Origin: an uncultured Bacilli bacterium
Lineage (GTDB): Bacteria > Bacillota_I > Bacilli_A > RF39 > UBA660
Direction of reading: 5' to 3'
DNA length: 46,080 nt
NCBI GenBank assembly: GCA_910587745.1
Contig: CAJUNE010000007.1
Span: forward strand, 1-46,080
The stretch's first letter is position 1; each line of letters opens with the position of its first letter. A program made the position numbers and the translations under genes. This document shows positions 1-9,153 of this stretch, piece after piece. The notes beneath the pieces were generated by a model, which saw nothing but the letters and a program-made list of their open reading frames with translations, did no database searches and was not told where the DNA came from.

Positions 1-38
1 ATGTTATAATAAAATTGATTTTACAAGTAAAATCACCA
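1..38 (+). promoter_or_regulatory. Leader end of CRISPR array 1 (truncated by window edge)
   Basis: The 38 bases before the first repeat nearly match those before array 3 (20974-21011): both have TATAAT exactly 34 bases upstream of the first repeat and end in AAAATCACCA. This fixes the array as + strand with its leader on the left. TATAAT (5-10) is a credible -10 box for the pre-crRNA. The rest of the leader, including any copy of the inverted repeat seen before arrays 2 and 3, lies outside the window. Confidence 0.75.
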
Positions 39-2179
39 GTTTTAATCTTACTATATTAGAATTTAAATGTTATTATCTCTGACGAAGCACCTAAAGGAAA
101 AATCGTTTTAATCTTACTATATTAGAATTTAAATATGACTCTCAGAAGATATTGCAGATATCAAATAGAGGTTTTAATCTTACTATATTAGAATTTAAAT
201 ATTTTTTTTCTTGTTCTTTTTCGTTTTCTTTTTGTGTTTTAATCTTACTATATTAGAATTTAAATGTTAACAAAAATGGTGGAGGCTTAAATTCTAGTAA
301 TGTTTTAATCTTACTATATTAGAATTTAAATTTTAAAAATGGATATGATATCAAGTTATGGCAAATATGTTTTAATCTTACTATATTAGAATTTAAATAA
401 TTATCGCGTTAGAGATATTAGGAGACGTTTTTTAAGTTTTAATCTTACTATATTAGAATTTAAATATTGTTCTACTAAATGAACCAGTAGTACATTTTAA
501 TGTTTTAATCTTACTATATTAGAATTTAAATAAAACTAATAAAGATATAACATATGAAGATTATAAAGTTTTAATCTTACTATATTAGAATTTAAATAAT
601 ATAAACATTAAAAGAATAGTCATATTTTTTTCAGTTTTAATCTTACTATATTAGAATTTAAATTCTAAAAAGTATTGTCCCTTTTTATCGCAATACTGAG
701 TTTTAATCTTACTATATTAGAATTTAAATAGCAAAAAAACTGCTATATCATAAATACCACTCATGTTTTAATCTTACTATATTAGAATTTAAATCCGTAT
801 ATTGATAGTACTCCTGGTCCACCTATTAAGTTTTAATCTTACTATATTAGAATTTAAATACACTTTCCATAAGTGACAAAAGAAGCATTGGTTCAGTTTT
901 AATCTTACTATATTAGAATTTAAATTTTGAAGCGTGATAAAGCTATACGACGTAAGCGGTTGTTTTAATCTTACTATATTAGAATTTAAATTTAAAATCA
1001 ACATTATTTAGATAAACATTTCCATTTTGTTTTAATCTTACTATATTAGAATTTAAATGCTATGGACGCAACTGCGGTAACTTTTAATCTTAGGTTTTAA
1101 TCTTACTATATTAGAATTTAAATACATGTACTAAAACGTGTTGTATATCGTCTTTTATAGTTTTAATCTTACTATATTAGAATTTAAATTTTATCACTAT
1201 AATTAGTATTACGATACATACAATAGGTTTTAATCTTACTATATTAGAATTTAAATAAGAAACTTAGTAAATATGTTACTTTCAAAAATTTTGGTTTTAA
1301 TCTTACTATATTAGAATTTAAATCCTAATTATCTTTATTATAACATTATTATATGAAAAGTTTTAATCTTACTATATTAGAATTTAAATATAACTGGTTT
1401 TTTGAGAGAACATGAGGCAAAGATGTTTTAATCTTACTATATTAGAATTTAAATTTTACGGCTTATCTCGTCAATCAAAAAAATACAATATGTTTTAATC
1501 TTACTATATTAGAATTTAAATGTTCTAGCTCTTTAATTTGATTTAATGATTTATTAGTTTTAATCTTACTATATTAGAATTTAAATCCGTATATTGATAG
1601 TACTCCTGGTCCACCTATTAAGTTTTAATCTTACTATATTAGAATTTAAATACACTTTCCATAAGTGACAAAAGAAGCATTGGTTCAGTTTTAATCTTAC
1701 TATATTAGAATTTAAATTTTACTAATAGGGGGGTAGTAAATACATTAAATGAGTTTTAATCTTACTATATTAGAATTTAAATTTAAGTTATGCTATCATA
1801 TAAAGTAGATTAATCTCTAGTTTTAATCTTACTATATTAGAATTTAAATAATTCAATTCAAATAAATGCTGATATGATAGATTATGTTTTAATCTTACTA
1901 TATTAGAATTTAAATGTTATTTCGTCTGGTACTTCTTCTTGAATTGTTAAGGTTTTAATCTTACTATATTAGAATTTAAAGATTTGTAGATGTCCGTTTC
2001 CGTTAACATTAGCAGATAGTTTTAATCTTACTATATTAGAATTTAAAGAAGAAAGCTAGGAGGTAAGATTTAGTGTTTAACACGTTTTAATCTCACTATA
2101 TTAGAATTTAAAGTTTAGACCTTAATAGCTTGAATTTTTATGTATATATGTTTTCATCTTACTATATTGAAATTAATGA
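39..2179 (+). CRISPR. CRISPR array 1: 33 repeats, 32 spacers (type I-B repeat)
   Basis: I count 33 repeats of 30 bp (starts GTTTTAATCTTAC, ends TAGAATTTAAAT) with 35-37 bp spacers, the first at 39-68. Repeats 1-29 are identical. Repeats 30-32 (1952, 2019, 2084) end in G instead of T, and repeat 32 also has a T-to-C change. The last (2150) is badly degraded, as expected at the old trailer end. Two consecutive spacers (795-829, 860-895) recur identically at 1587-1621 and 1652-1687, so 30 spacers are unique. Spacer 16 (1059-1093) contains an 11-base copy of the repeat start. The conserved 3' end ATTTAAAT is the likely 8-base crRNA 5' handle left by Cas6. The cas genes start 9.5 kb downstream; array 3 has almost the same repeat and leader. 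Confidence 0.98.
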
Positions 2180-4032
2180 ATAGTATGACTACTTACTATT
2201 CTTTTTAAATGCTCTTGAAGTTTTTCATCACAAGCATACACATAACAACCTTTCATTCCTCTAGTAAGAAGAACTCTATAAGTATTTCTAATAATAGTAT
2301 CTGCTAGTTTTTCATATTTTTCTTTATTCTCTTTAAGTAACACTTGTAAACCATATAAAGATTTTTCAGTAGAAGCACGTTTAGTATAATCGGTATAAAG
2401 TTTACGATCTTTAAAATACAAATCTGGTCCAATAATAACTCCAACATAATCAAATTCTAGGCCTTGAACATTATAAATACAGCCAACTTCATTAATAGCG
2501 TTTTCTCTAATAGCAAATTCTTCACCATGTTTAAGATTCCAACTAAGAGAAAAATCACCAATTTTAATATCATGATAATCCTGATTATCAGCTTGTTTTG
2601 AATATCTATTCCAACAAAAACCAGCGAGTAATCTTGCGTTATTAGAGGTGTTTTTCTTTTTTATAAGTTCATAAAGTTCGAAAGGTGTATCAATAACTCT
2701 AAAATCAAAATGAAAGTTAACCTTATCTTTTTTATTATATAAAAAATTATCAATAAAATCTAAATAAGAATCACTTCCATTACATCTAAATTGACTTATA
2801 AGTTCAAACTCACTAATATTAGCATCAAGATCTTTAGCAAAATAAGAAATATTTTGAATAGTACCAATATCTTTTAAAGTAATAGCTTGATGCTCATCAA
2901 CAAAAAATATGCTACATTTAGCAGCTTCAATAATTTCTTTAATTTGATTTTCACCAACATTATTTCTTATGCCTGATTTTTCTTGCAATCTATGGGCTTC
3001 ATCAACTAATAAAAAATCATATTTATTAAGTCTTTCTCTAAAAAAGAAACCAGAGCTTTTAAATAAATCATTAACACTAAAAGTATTATCAGGAGTAGAC
3101 AAAATATTTTTATAAACTTTTCGAGGGGCCATATTTTTTGAAACATAAGAACCAACTAAACCAAGTGAAAGAAGCTCTCCAAGCGCATTCAAAGCTAGAA
3201 CTGACTTACCCGTACCAGGACCACCTTTAACAATAATAACTTGTTTTTTAATAGATTTATAAGCATTTAAAACAATATTATTAATTTCTTCCATAATAAC
3301 TTTTTGTTCATCAAGTAATGTAAATTCTTTTTTACTTTGAAGCATATTATGAATAACATTAGTAAGCTTTTTAGTAGGTTTAACATCACTTTTATCTATC
3401 ATGTTAATAACTTTCAAGTTATCCCCAAAACAAATATTATTTTCGAGCAAATATTTAAGTTCTAAAACATCATTTTTGCCAAACATAAAAACTTTTTTAT
3501 AATAAGGGCTATACTTATTATTAAATAAATCATCATCAAGCTTTAAATCATAGTTATGAAGATAAACTATAGGAATAATACTAATATTTTCATTTTCAAT
3601 CACGACATTATAATTCAGTAAAAGATCTTTATAAGTTAAGACTTGATAAGCAGGGTGTAAAACATTTTTTTCATATTTACCAATCAAAGTTCTAACACAA
3701 GCATCTTGACTTTTAGAAGTTCTAGCAAATTCCCATTGTTTTAGTTCAATTAAAGCAATAACAGGTTTATGACTTATATCATAGCCACTTATAACCACAT
3801 CAATTCTTTTGCTAGTAAGGGGAATACCGTATTCAATTGTAATACCAGCATTATCAGGAATAACTTCTAAAATATCTTTTAAAAAAGGCAAACTATTCGC
3901 CCAACTTTTAATTTGACTAAGTTTAGTTTTTTTATTAAAAGTATCTTTATAAGCATTATAAACTTTATTACTAATAGTTTTATCATCAATATATCTAATA
4001 AAATCTTTTTTAATCATAGATAAAAGAATCAC
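2173..4032 (-). CDS. DUF2075-family protein: PD-(D/E)XK-like N-terminus plus P-loop helicase-like ATPase
   Basis: About 619 residues. The N-terminal third has a PD-(D/E)XK-like signature (RIDVVI followed by IELKQW), suggesting a restriction-type nuclease fold. The centre carries Walker A (GGPGTGKS) and Walker B (LLVDEAHR), and the C-terminus has a helicase-type motif VI region (RVLLTRGMKGCYVY). DUF2075 proteins are superfamily-1-like ATPases often found near defence genes; the true substrate is unknown. I chose a GTG start at 4030-4032: it has GGAG 8 bases upstream, and the resulting N-terminus (ILLSMIKKDFI) resembles the usual family start. The longer ATG at 4068 has no good ribosome binding site and adds a hydrophobic stretch. 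The stop codon lies inside the degenerate last repeat of array 1, so gene and array are convergent and touching. A promoter is visible upstream on this strand. Confidence 0.85.
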   Translation of the reverse strand: MILLSMIKKDFIRYIDDKTISNKVYNAYKDTFNKKTKLSQIKSWANSLPFLKDILEVIPDNAGITIEYGIPLTSKRIDVVISGYDISHKPVIALIELKQWEFARTSKSQDACVRTLIGKYEKNVLHPAYQVLTYKDLLLNYNVVIENENISIIPIVYLHNYDLKLDDDLFNNKYSPYYKKVFMFGKNDVLELKYLLENNICFGDNLKVINMIDKSDVKPTKKLTNVIHNMLQSKKEFTLLDEQKVIMEEINNIVLNAYKSIKKQVIIVKGGPGTGKSVLALNALGELLSLGLVGSYVSKNMAPRKVYKNILSTPDNTFSVNDLFKSSGFFFRERLNKYDFLLVDEAHRLQEKSGIRNNVGENQIKEIIEAAKCSIFFVDEHQAITLKDIGTIQNISYFAKDLDANISEFELISQFRCNGSDSYLDFIDNFLYNKKDKVNFHFDFRVIDTPFELYELIKKKNTSNNARLLAGFCWNRYSKQADNQDYHDIKIGDFSLSWNLKHGEEFAIRENAINEVGCIYNVQGLEFDYVGVIIGPDLYFKDRKLYTDYTKRASTEKSLYGLQVLLKENKEKYEKLADTIIRNTYRVLLTRGMKGCYVYACDEKLQEHLKRIVSSHTIH

Positions 4033-4097
4033 AACATCAACTCCAACAAAAAAGGCTAATAAAAACATCTAAGTCTTTACTAGCCCTTAATACCTAA

Positions 4098-4127
4098 ATT
4101 ATAATAAATAAAATGTAAACATTCAAT
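4098..4127 (-). promoter_or_regulatory. Promoter for the DUF2075 gene
   Basis: Read on the minus strand, TTGAAT and TATAAT are separated by exactly 17 bases. Transcription would start near 4090, about 58 bases before the proposed GTG start. The next gene on the right is divergent, so this element serves the leftward gene. Confidence 0.6.
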
Positions 4128-4182
4128 AGAAGTTTTTACATTTACGCTAACATTTGATAGAATAAGACTAGGTGAAATAAGT

Positions 4183-5277
4183 ATGAAAAAACCAAAGAAA
4201 TTAAATAAAGGAGATAAAGTAGCAATAGTTAGTTTATCAAGAGGAATATTAGGAATGCCATTTTGCAAGCACGAATTAGATTTAGCAATAAAAAGATTAC
4301 AAGAATTTGGTCTAGAGCTAGTTATAATGCCTAATGCTTTAAAAGATATGGAATATTTAGAAGAACATCCAGAAGCCAGAGCAGCAGATTTAAAAGAAGC
4401 TTTTATGGATGAAAGTATAAAAGGTATAATATGCGCCATAGGTGGCCTTGATACCTATAAATTAATACCATATTTAATGGAAGATGAAGAGTTCAAACAA
4501 GCAGTTATAAATAATCCTAAAATATTTACTGGTTTTTCTGACACTACTAATAATCATTTGATGTTAAATAAACTCGGACTATCAACATTTTATGGTCCTT
4601 GTTTATTAGCAGATATCGCTGAATTAGACAATGATATGTTACCATATACTAAAGAATATTTTGAAAAGTTTTTCTTAGAAGAAGATGGTTTTGAAATAAC
4701 ATCTAGTCCTATATGGTATAGTGACCGTACAAGTTATGGAATTGAAGAATTAGGAAAGCCAAGAATTGTTCACCAAGAAACACACGGCTATGAAACTTTA
4801 AATGGAAGTGGTATAGCAACGGGTAAATTATATGGTGGATGTATTGATAGTATATATGATGCTTTAACAGGAGCGCTGTTTCCTGACGAACCGTTAGTTT
4901 ATGAAAAATATAAAATATTTCCCACACTAGAAGAGTGGCAAGAGAAAATACTATTTTTAGAAACTTGTGAAGAACAACCTACACCAGAAAAGTTAGAAGA
5001 AATGTTAATGGTATTAAAAAATAAAGGAATATTAGGTGTAGTAAGAGGAATTATAGTTGGAAAGCCTATGGATGAGAAATACTATGAAGAATATAAAGAT
5101 GTATACAAAAAAGTATTCCAAGATTTAAACACTCCAATTTTATATAATGTTAATTTTGGTCATGCAAAACCAATTTGTATAATACCATATGATGCGGAAA
5201 CAACTATAGACTATGATAACAAGAAAATTATCGTTAATGAACCAATTTTTGATAGAGAATTAGAATTAAAAAAGTGA
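4183..5277 (+). CDS. Peptidase S66 family: LD-carboxypeptidase / MccF-like
   Basis: 364 residues, normal family length. The S66 landmarks are present: an N-terminal GDKVAIVSLS strand, IICAIGG, the nucleophile motif FTGFSDTT (Ser within GFSD), the nucleotide-loop-like GKLYGGCIDS, an acidic segment around FLETCEE for the catalytic Glu, and NFGHAKP for the catalytic His. Family members cleave the terminal D-Ala of murein tetrapeptides (LdcA) or inactivate microcin C-type peptide-nucleotides (MccF). The sequence looks closer to the MccF branch, so self-immunity or detoxification is as likely as wall recycling. AGGTGA lies about 8 bases before the ATG. Divergent from the DUF2075 gene; ends in a terminator shared with the next, convergent gene. 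Confidence 0.85.
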   Translation: MKKPKKLNKGDKVAIVSLSRGILGMPFCKHELDLAIKRLQEFGLELVIMPNALKDMEYLEEHPEARAADLKEAFMDESIKGIICAIGGLDTYKLIPYLMEDEEFKQAVINNPKIFTGFSDTTNNHLMLNKLGLSTFYGPCLLADIAELDNDMLPYTKEYFEKFFLEEDGFEITSSPIWYSDRTSYGIEELGKPRIVHQETHGYETLNGSGIATGKLYGGCIDSIYDALTGALFPDEPLVYEKYKIFPTLEEWQEKILFLETCEEQPTPEKLEEMLMVLKNKGILGVVRGIIVGKPMDEKYYEEYKDVYKKVFQDLNTPILYNVNFGHAKPICIIPYDAETTIDYDNKKIIVNEPIFDRELELKK

Positions 5278-5304
5278 GTAACATCAAAGTTATTCACTTT
5301 TAAA
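5268..5304. terminator. Bidirectional terminator between convergent genes
   Basis: A 13-bp stem (AAAAGTGAGTAAC at 5270-5282 with GTTATTCACTTTT at 5289-5301, one G-T pair) has A-rich and T-rich flanks, so it can end transcripts from both the S66 peptidase and the Rieske oxidoreductase. Confidence 0.8.
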
Positions 5305-6735
5305 TTTAATATCAAAATTACTAGGACCTTCAAGTAAATTGCCATCAATATCAAATCTTGAACCGTGGCAATAGCAATCCCAAGTTTGTTCTACTTCATT
5401 TAAAGTAATACCACATTTCATATGAGGACATCTGTTTAATACAATATGTTCTATTTCACTTTTATCTTTATATATGGCTACATTTTTACCATCTTTTTTA
5501 GTGTAGATAACTTTAGAATTATTAACATTATTTTTAGTATTTTTAATTATCGCTTTCATGCTACAGCCAACATCAATTGGAAAACTAATAATTTTACCAA
5601 TATTAAGAATTCTATGAGGTGAAAATAAATCGATATAAGGATTAGTATTATTTAAAATAATATCAGCAAGTATTTTTCCAGCTAAAGAACCATTAGTAAT
5701 ACCCCAAGTATTATAACCACTAGCAAGAAACAAATTTTCATTTTTCTTAAGCCTTCCAATAAAAGGCATACTATCATTAGTAATAATATCTTTATTAGTC
5801 CAAATAAAATCAAAAGGTCCTTTAGTATTTAGAATATCAAAATTATGTTTAACATCATTAATATTACAAGATTTAAAAGATTGATATAAATATACTAAAT
5901 ATTTATTTTGATAAGTTCTAAGAGATATACAAGGTTTATCCAAGTTTATAGCATTAAAATTATTTTTAAAGTTACCTTTTTTAACACCAATATAAGATGT
6001 TTCAATTGAAGATTTTAAAGGCATAAGAAAAGGAATAACAAAGTAAGGATAATGAGTAGCAATAACTACATATTTAGCTTTTACTACAAAACCATTAATT
6101 AAACATTCATAGTAATCATTTGCTTTATTAATACTAACAAGTTTAGAATGTTCATAAATATTATTTTTAAATTTATCTTTTAAAGCATTGATATATTTTA
6201 GAGGATGAAATGTATAAGTATCATTAACTCTTATAGCTTCTAATACTTTCTCATCAAAAGGAACATCTGTTACCTTATCTATATTAACCCCATTATTTTT
6301 TAAGAATATAAATTCATCATTTAATTTTTTTAAATTTCTGGTTTCATTAACAAAAAGGTAAGATGGACTTAATTCTAAATCACAAGAAATATTTTCTTTA
6401 TTTATAATATCTACAAGTAATTTAACGGCATCTCTTTGACTTTTTAGATATAAAGAAGCTGCTTCTTCACTAATAAATGTTTTAATATTTAGATATTGTT
6501 TTTCCTGTAAATAAGTAATTTTAGCAGTACTTTTACTAGTTACACCCTGGCCACAAGTATTACTTTCTACTAAAATAGTTTTAAGTTTCGATTTATTTAG
6601 ATGATATAAAAGAGACATACCTGTTATACCACCACCAACAATTAAAACATCAACATCCATATTTTTATTTATAGAAGCACAATTATTATTATCAATATTA
6701 TTTTTCCAAAAACTATAATTTTTCATAAGCATCAT
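5290..6735 (-). CDS. FAD-dependent oxidoreductase (DAO fold) with C-terminal Rieske [2Fe-2S] domain
   Basis: 481 residues. The N-terminus has a Rossmann dinucleotide motif (VLIVGGGITGMS) typical of the D-amino-acid oxidase/DadA superfamily. The last ~80 residues form a Rieske domain with both ligand pairs visible, CPH in NRCPHMKCG and CYCHGSRF. This two-domain layout matches Bacillus YhfW-type proteins. The substrate is unknown; an amine or amino-acid oxidation with electrons passed through the iron-sulphur cluster fits the architecture. Neither ATG 6735 nor ATG 6726 has a clear ribosome binding site, so the start is uncertain by a few residues. Ends in the bidirectional terminator at 5268-5304. 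Confidence 0.85.
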   Translation of the reverse strand: MMLMKNYSFWKNNIDNNNCASINKNMDVDVLIVGGGITGMSLLYHLNKSKLKTILVESNTCGQGVTSKSTAKITYLQEKQYLNIKTFISEEAASLYLKSQRDAVKLLVDIINKENISCDLELSPSYLFVNETRNLKKLNDEFIFLKNNGVNIDKVTDVPFDEKVLEAIRVNDTYTFHPLKYINALKDKFKNNIYEHSKLVSINKANDYYECLINGFVVKAKYVVIATHYPYFVIPFLMPLKSSIETSYIGVKKGNFKNNFNAINLDKPCISLRTYQNKYLVYLYQSFKSCNINDVKHNFDILNTKGPFDFIWTNKDIITNDSMPFIGRLKKNENLFLASGYNTWGITNGSLAGKILADIILNNTNPYIDLFSPHRILNIGKIISFPIDVGCSMKAIIKNTKNNVNNSKVIYTKKDGKNVAIYKDKSEIEHIVLNRCPHMKCGITLNEVEQTWDCYCHGSRFDIDGNLLEGPSNFDIKFKSE

Positions 6736-6824
6736 TACTAATATGAGTAAAATAAGTGAATTTATGTATAAATAGCTTGATTTTTAAACAAATATTTGGT
6801 ATTCTAAATATGTTTAAAAGACAC

Positions 6825-6902
6825 GCCGGGATTGGTGAAGTGGCCTAACACGGCAGATTGTGGCTCTGTTATTCAAGGGTTCGAATCCCTTATCTCGGCC
6901 CA
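6825..6902 (+). tRNA. tRNA-His (GTG anticodon), CCA encoded
   Basis: Folds as a full cloverleaf. Acceptor arm CCGGGAT pairs with ATCTCGG, and the histidine-specific extra G(-1) at 6825 faces C73 (6899). Anticodon loop TTGTGGC carries GTG. The T arm is AAGGG-TTCGAAT-CCCTT. The CCA end is encoded at 6900-6902. G-1 and GTG together make the identity secure. Confidence 0.96.
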
Positions 6903-6917
6903 CTTAAGGGAATATAA

Positions 6918-6940
6918 TCTCGCATATGCGGGATTTTTTT
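6918..6940 (+). terminator. Rho-independent terminator after tRNA-His
   Basis: Short GC hairpin CTCGC-ATAT-GCGGG followed by A and seven T residues, 16 bases after the tRNA CCA end. Confidence 0.85.
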
Positions 6941-6963
6941 CATAAATGAAAAGAAGGTATATT

Positions 6964-7911
6964 ATGAATATATTATTTTGTCGCATTGGTTGGATGGCCA
7001 ATTACTCAGGAGATATAAAAAATGACCCTATTAAAAATGGCGGTTCATATAATTTAAAAAATGTTGGCTATGAAGTTTATAATTTTAAAAATTTTGGTGG
7101 GAAATACTATGGTTTTATTGAACCTGAAGGAACAATTCACCTTGAAAGAATTGAAAAAAATAATAAAGATGATTATTTAGATAATGTACTAGTTGTTTGG
7201 ATAGCCACTAATCCTAAAAAAGGTGGTCAATACATAGTAGGCTGGTACAAAAACGCCAAAGTATATCGAAAAATGCAAGAGTTACCAAATAATGAAGTAT
7301 TAAAAAAACGAATTGAAGAAGGATTTAATATTTATAATATTGAAAGTGATAATGCTTTTTTATTAAATGAATCATCTCGTACAAAAAAAATAGTAGGAAC
7401 AGGTCAACATCCTATTTGGTATGGTAATGATGAAGTAATAGATGATGTAATAAAATATATTAAAGAAGAAGAGCAAAACCAAAAACAATTGCTAGAAAAT
7501 ATTACAAGAGATGAATTAGTAGGTAAAGAAAAAGAAGCTATTATAAAGATACGTGAGAACCAAGGAGTATTTCGTGAATTATTATTAGAGAAATTTCATC
7601 ATAAGTGTGTTTTGTGTGGAATAACGTTAAATGAATTATTAATAGCAAGTCACATTAAACCTTGGAGTAAAAGTAATAATATAGAAAAATTAAATGAAAA
7701 TAACGGATTACTTTTATGTGCCATGCATGACAAATTATTTGATAGTGGTTTAATTAGTTTTAACGAAAAAGGAAACATTTTAATATCTTCCAAAATAGAT
7801 AAAGCAAATCAAGTTTTTTCAAATTTAAATTCTGAAATGAATATTCCCGTTACAGAACAAAATGCTACATTTATAAAGTACCATCGTGAAAATATATATA
7901 GAGAAAAATAA
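6964..7911 (+). CDS. HNH_2-type endonuclease with N-terminal conserved domain
   Basis: 315 residues from the ATG at 6964, chosen because AAGAAGG lies 6 bases upstream; the ATG at 6946 is nearly inside the tRNA terminator and has no binding site. The C-terminal ~110 residues are an HNH nuclease: KCVLCG for zinc, ASHIKPW with the catalytic His, LLLCAMHDKLFD as the closing motif. The N-terminal ~170 residues (FCRIGWM, GGSYN, YYGFIEPEG, VVWIATNP, IVGWYKNA) form a recurrent domain in HNH proteins that I believe recognises DNA or modified bases, though this is not shown by the sequence. Such stand-alone HNH proteins are often modification-dependent restriction enzymes. The location beside a tRNA and near a DUF2075 gene and CRISPR array fits a defence role, which is inference. 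Confidence 0.85.
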   Translation: MNILFCRIGWMANYSGDIKNDPIKNGGSYNLKNVGYEVYNFKNFGGKYYGFIEPEGTIHLERIEKNNKDDYLDNVLVVWIATNPKKGGQYIVGWYKNAKVYRKMQELPNNEVLKKRIEEGFNIYNIESDNAFLLNESSRTKKIVGTGQHPIWYGNDEVIDDVIKYIKEEEQNQKQLLENITRDELVGKEKEAIIKIRENQGVFRELLLEKFHHKCVLCGITLNELLIASHIKPWSKSNNIEKLNENNGLLLCAMHDKLFDSGLISFNEKGNILISSKIDKANQVFSNLNSEMNIPVTEQNATFIKYHRENIYREK

Positions 7912-8475
7912 TTATTTGTGAATAGGAGTTATGCTCCTTTCTTTTAGATTACAATAAATTTCATTACAATATTTGCATTTATATTCAATATTATAAATAT
8001 GAACTTTTTGAACAATAGGAGTACTTTGATTTATTTCATAATTAGTTTCACTTTTATGTTCGAAAATATCATTTCTCATAGAGTATCCTCCACGAGGATA
8101 AGTAGTAGTACCTTTAATATTAGTTTTAACATTTTTATAAATGATATTATCTTCTGTACCTAAATAATCTATTTTCCCTACAACGCAATCATTTTTGATA
8201 TTCATAATTTTTCTTCCACATTTATTACAAGTTGGGATATATTTCAGTGTTTTAGAACGTAGTAAGGAAATAATGAAAATAACAGCAATAAGACCAATAC
8301 TTCCAGGTATAAATTTCAAAAGTTTTTCTTTGCTAAACATAGGCAAATCATACCCAAATAAAAATACAAAAAACATTATACCTAAAGCGGGAATACAAAG
8401 TTTTAAAAATAAGTCTCTACGTTTTAATTTAATATATTTTCTTTCCTCTAACCATTTAGAATAACCATTATCCAT
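7912..8475 (-). CDS. Hypothetical membrane protein with split zinc ribbon
   Basis: About 187 residues. A basic N-terminus (KYIKLKRR) is followed by two hydrophobic segments (roughly residues 25-42 and 52-70), then a soluble tail with two CxxC pairs (CNKCGRK and CKYCNEIYC) that should bind one zinc ion. Between the pairs is a ~55-residue insertion rich in Y, T and N. I do not recognise a family. I chose the ATG at 8475 over 8481 because GAGG is 7 bases from the former and only 1 from the latter. Convergent with the HNH gene. Confidence 0.7.
   Translation of the reverse strand: MDNGYSKWLEERKYIKLKRRDLFLKLCIPALGIMFFVFLFGYDLPMFSKEKLLKFIPGSIGLIAVIFIISLLRSKTLKYIPTCNKCGRKIMNIKNDCVVGKIDYLGTEDNIIYKNVKTNIKGTTTYPRGGYSMRNDIFEHKSETNYEINQSTPIVQKVHIYNIEYKCKYCNEIYCNLKERSITPIHK
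7921..7945 (+). terminator. Probable terminator after the HNH gene
   Basis: AGGAG-TTATG-CTCCT hairpin followed by TTCTTTT just after the HNH stop. It overlaps the last codons of the convergent membrane-protein gene. Confidence 0.5.
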
Positions 8476-8601
8476 AATCATACCTCAAATCTAATGTCAT
8501 TATAGCATAAAAGCATTATATTAAAAATATCATATAATCAATTAATAATTTAACACAGCAAATAATAATGTGTTATAATAAAAAGAAAAAGGAATTAAAA
8601 T

Positions 8602-9099
8602 ATGGAAAAAATAGCTTTAGAAAACTTGGATTTAGTAGTATTTGACAAAAATAATTTAGAACACATAAGATTTTTAAAATCGCTTACAAAGGATAAAACT
8701 ATTTTAGCTAGATTTCAAGGTATAGCTAAAAATCTTCTTCATAGATATGATAATAGTTTTTTTGGGAATAGTTTTTTTGTGTCTTGCAGGAATACAGAAA
8801 AATTAATAGGTTTTGTCAATGTTGGAAACTATAATATTGAAGAGCAATGTGTTTATTTAAGATACGCAATTGATATTAATGTTAGAGGACAAGGATATGG
8901 AAAATTACTATTAAATGAAGTAACAAATTTTATCTTTTCAAATTATGATAATGTTAAAACTACTAGACTAAAAATAGCAAGTGATAATAAAGAAAGCATA
9001 GGAACAGCAAACTCAAGTGGTTACAAGTGGTATAAATATGATTTTTATATAGCATACAATCCTAATTTATCAAATGATTATGAACCATATTTTAGATAA
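8602..9099 (+). CDS. GNAT-family N-acetyltransferase
   Basis: 165 residues with the GNAT core: the acetyl-CoA-binding segment VRGQGYGKLLLNEV follows strand LRYAIDI, and the C-terminal KIASDNKESIGTANSSGYKWYK matches the usual motif B (NxxSIxxxxxxGF). This acetylates an amine using acetyl-CoA; the substrate cannot be predicted. AAGGA lies upstream of the ATG, with TATAAT at about 8573 as a -10 box. Stands alone between a divergent membrane protein and ligD. Confidence 0.8.
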   Translation: MEKIALENLDLVVFDKNNLEHIRFLKSLTKDKTILARFQGIAKNLLHRYDNSFFGNSFFVSCRNTEKLIGFVNVGNYNIEEQCVYLRYAIDINVRGQGYGKLLLNEVTNFIFSNYDNVKTTRLKIASDNKESIGTANSSGYKWYKYDFYIAYNPNLSNDYEPYFR

Positions 9100-9114
9100 A
9101 AAGTATAACAAAGC

Positions 9115-9151
9115 AAAAAAGTCTCCACACTATATGTAAGGAGATTTTTTT
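9115..9151 (+). terminator. Terminator-like hairpin that contains the ligD ribosome binding site
   Basis: TCTCC (9122-9126) pairs with GGAGA (9140-9144), preceded by an A run and followed by seven T residues, a classical terminator for the GNAT gene. The right arm is also the AAGGAG site 10 bases before the ligD ATG, so folding would hide it. Confidence 0.65.
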
Positions 9152-9153
9152 AA

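Noticed and set aside
789..1004. A 71-codon minus-strand open frame inside CRISPR array 1
   Set aside because: It consists of translated repeats (NLNSNIVRLK repeated) and spacers, with no ribosome binding site.
8195..8464. An 89-codon + strand frame opposite the zinc-ribbon membrane protein
   Set aside because: It is antisense to a better supported gene with zinc motifs and a proper ribosome binding site.
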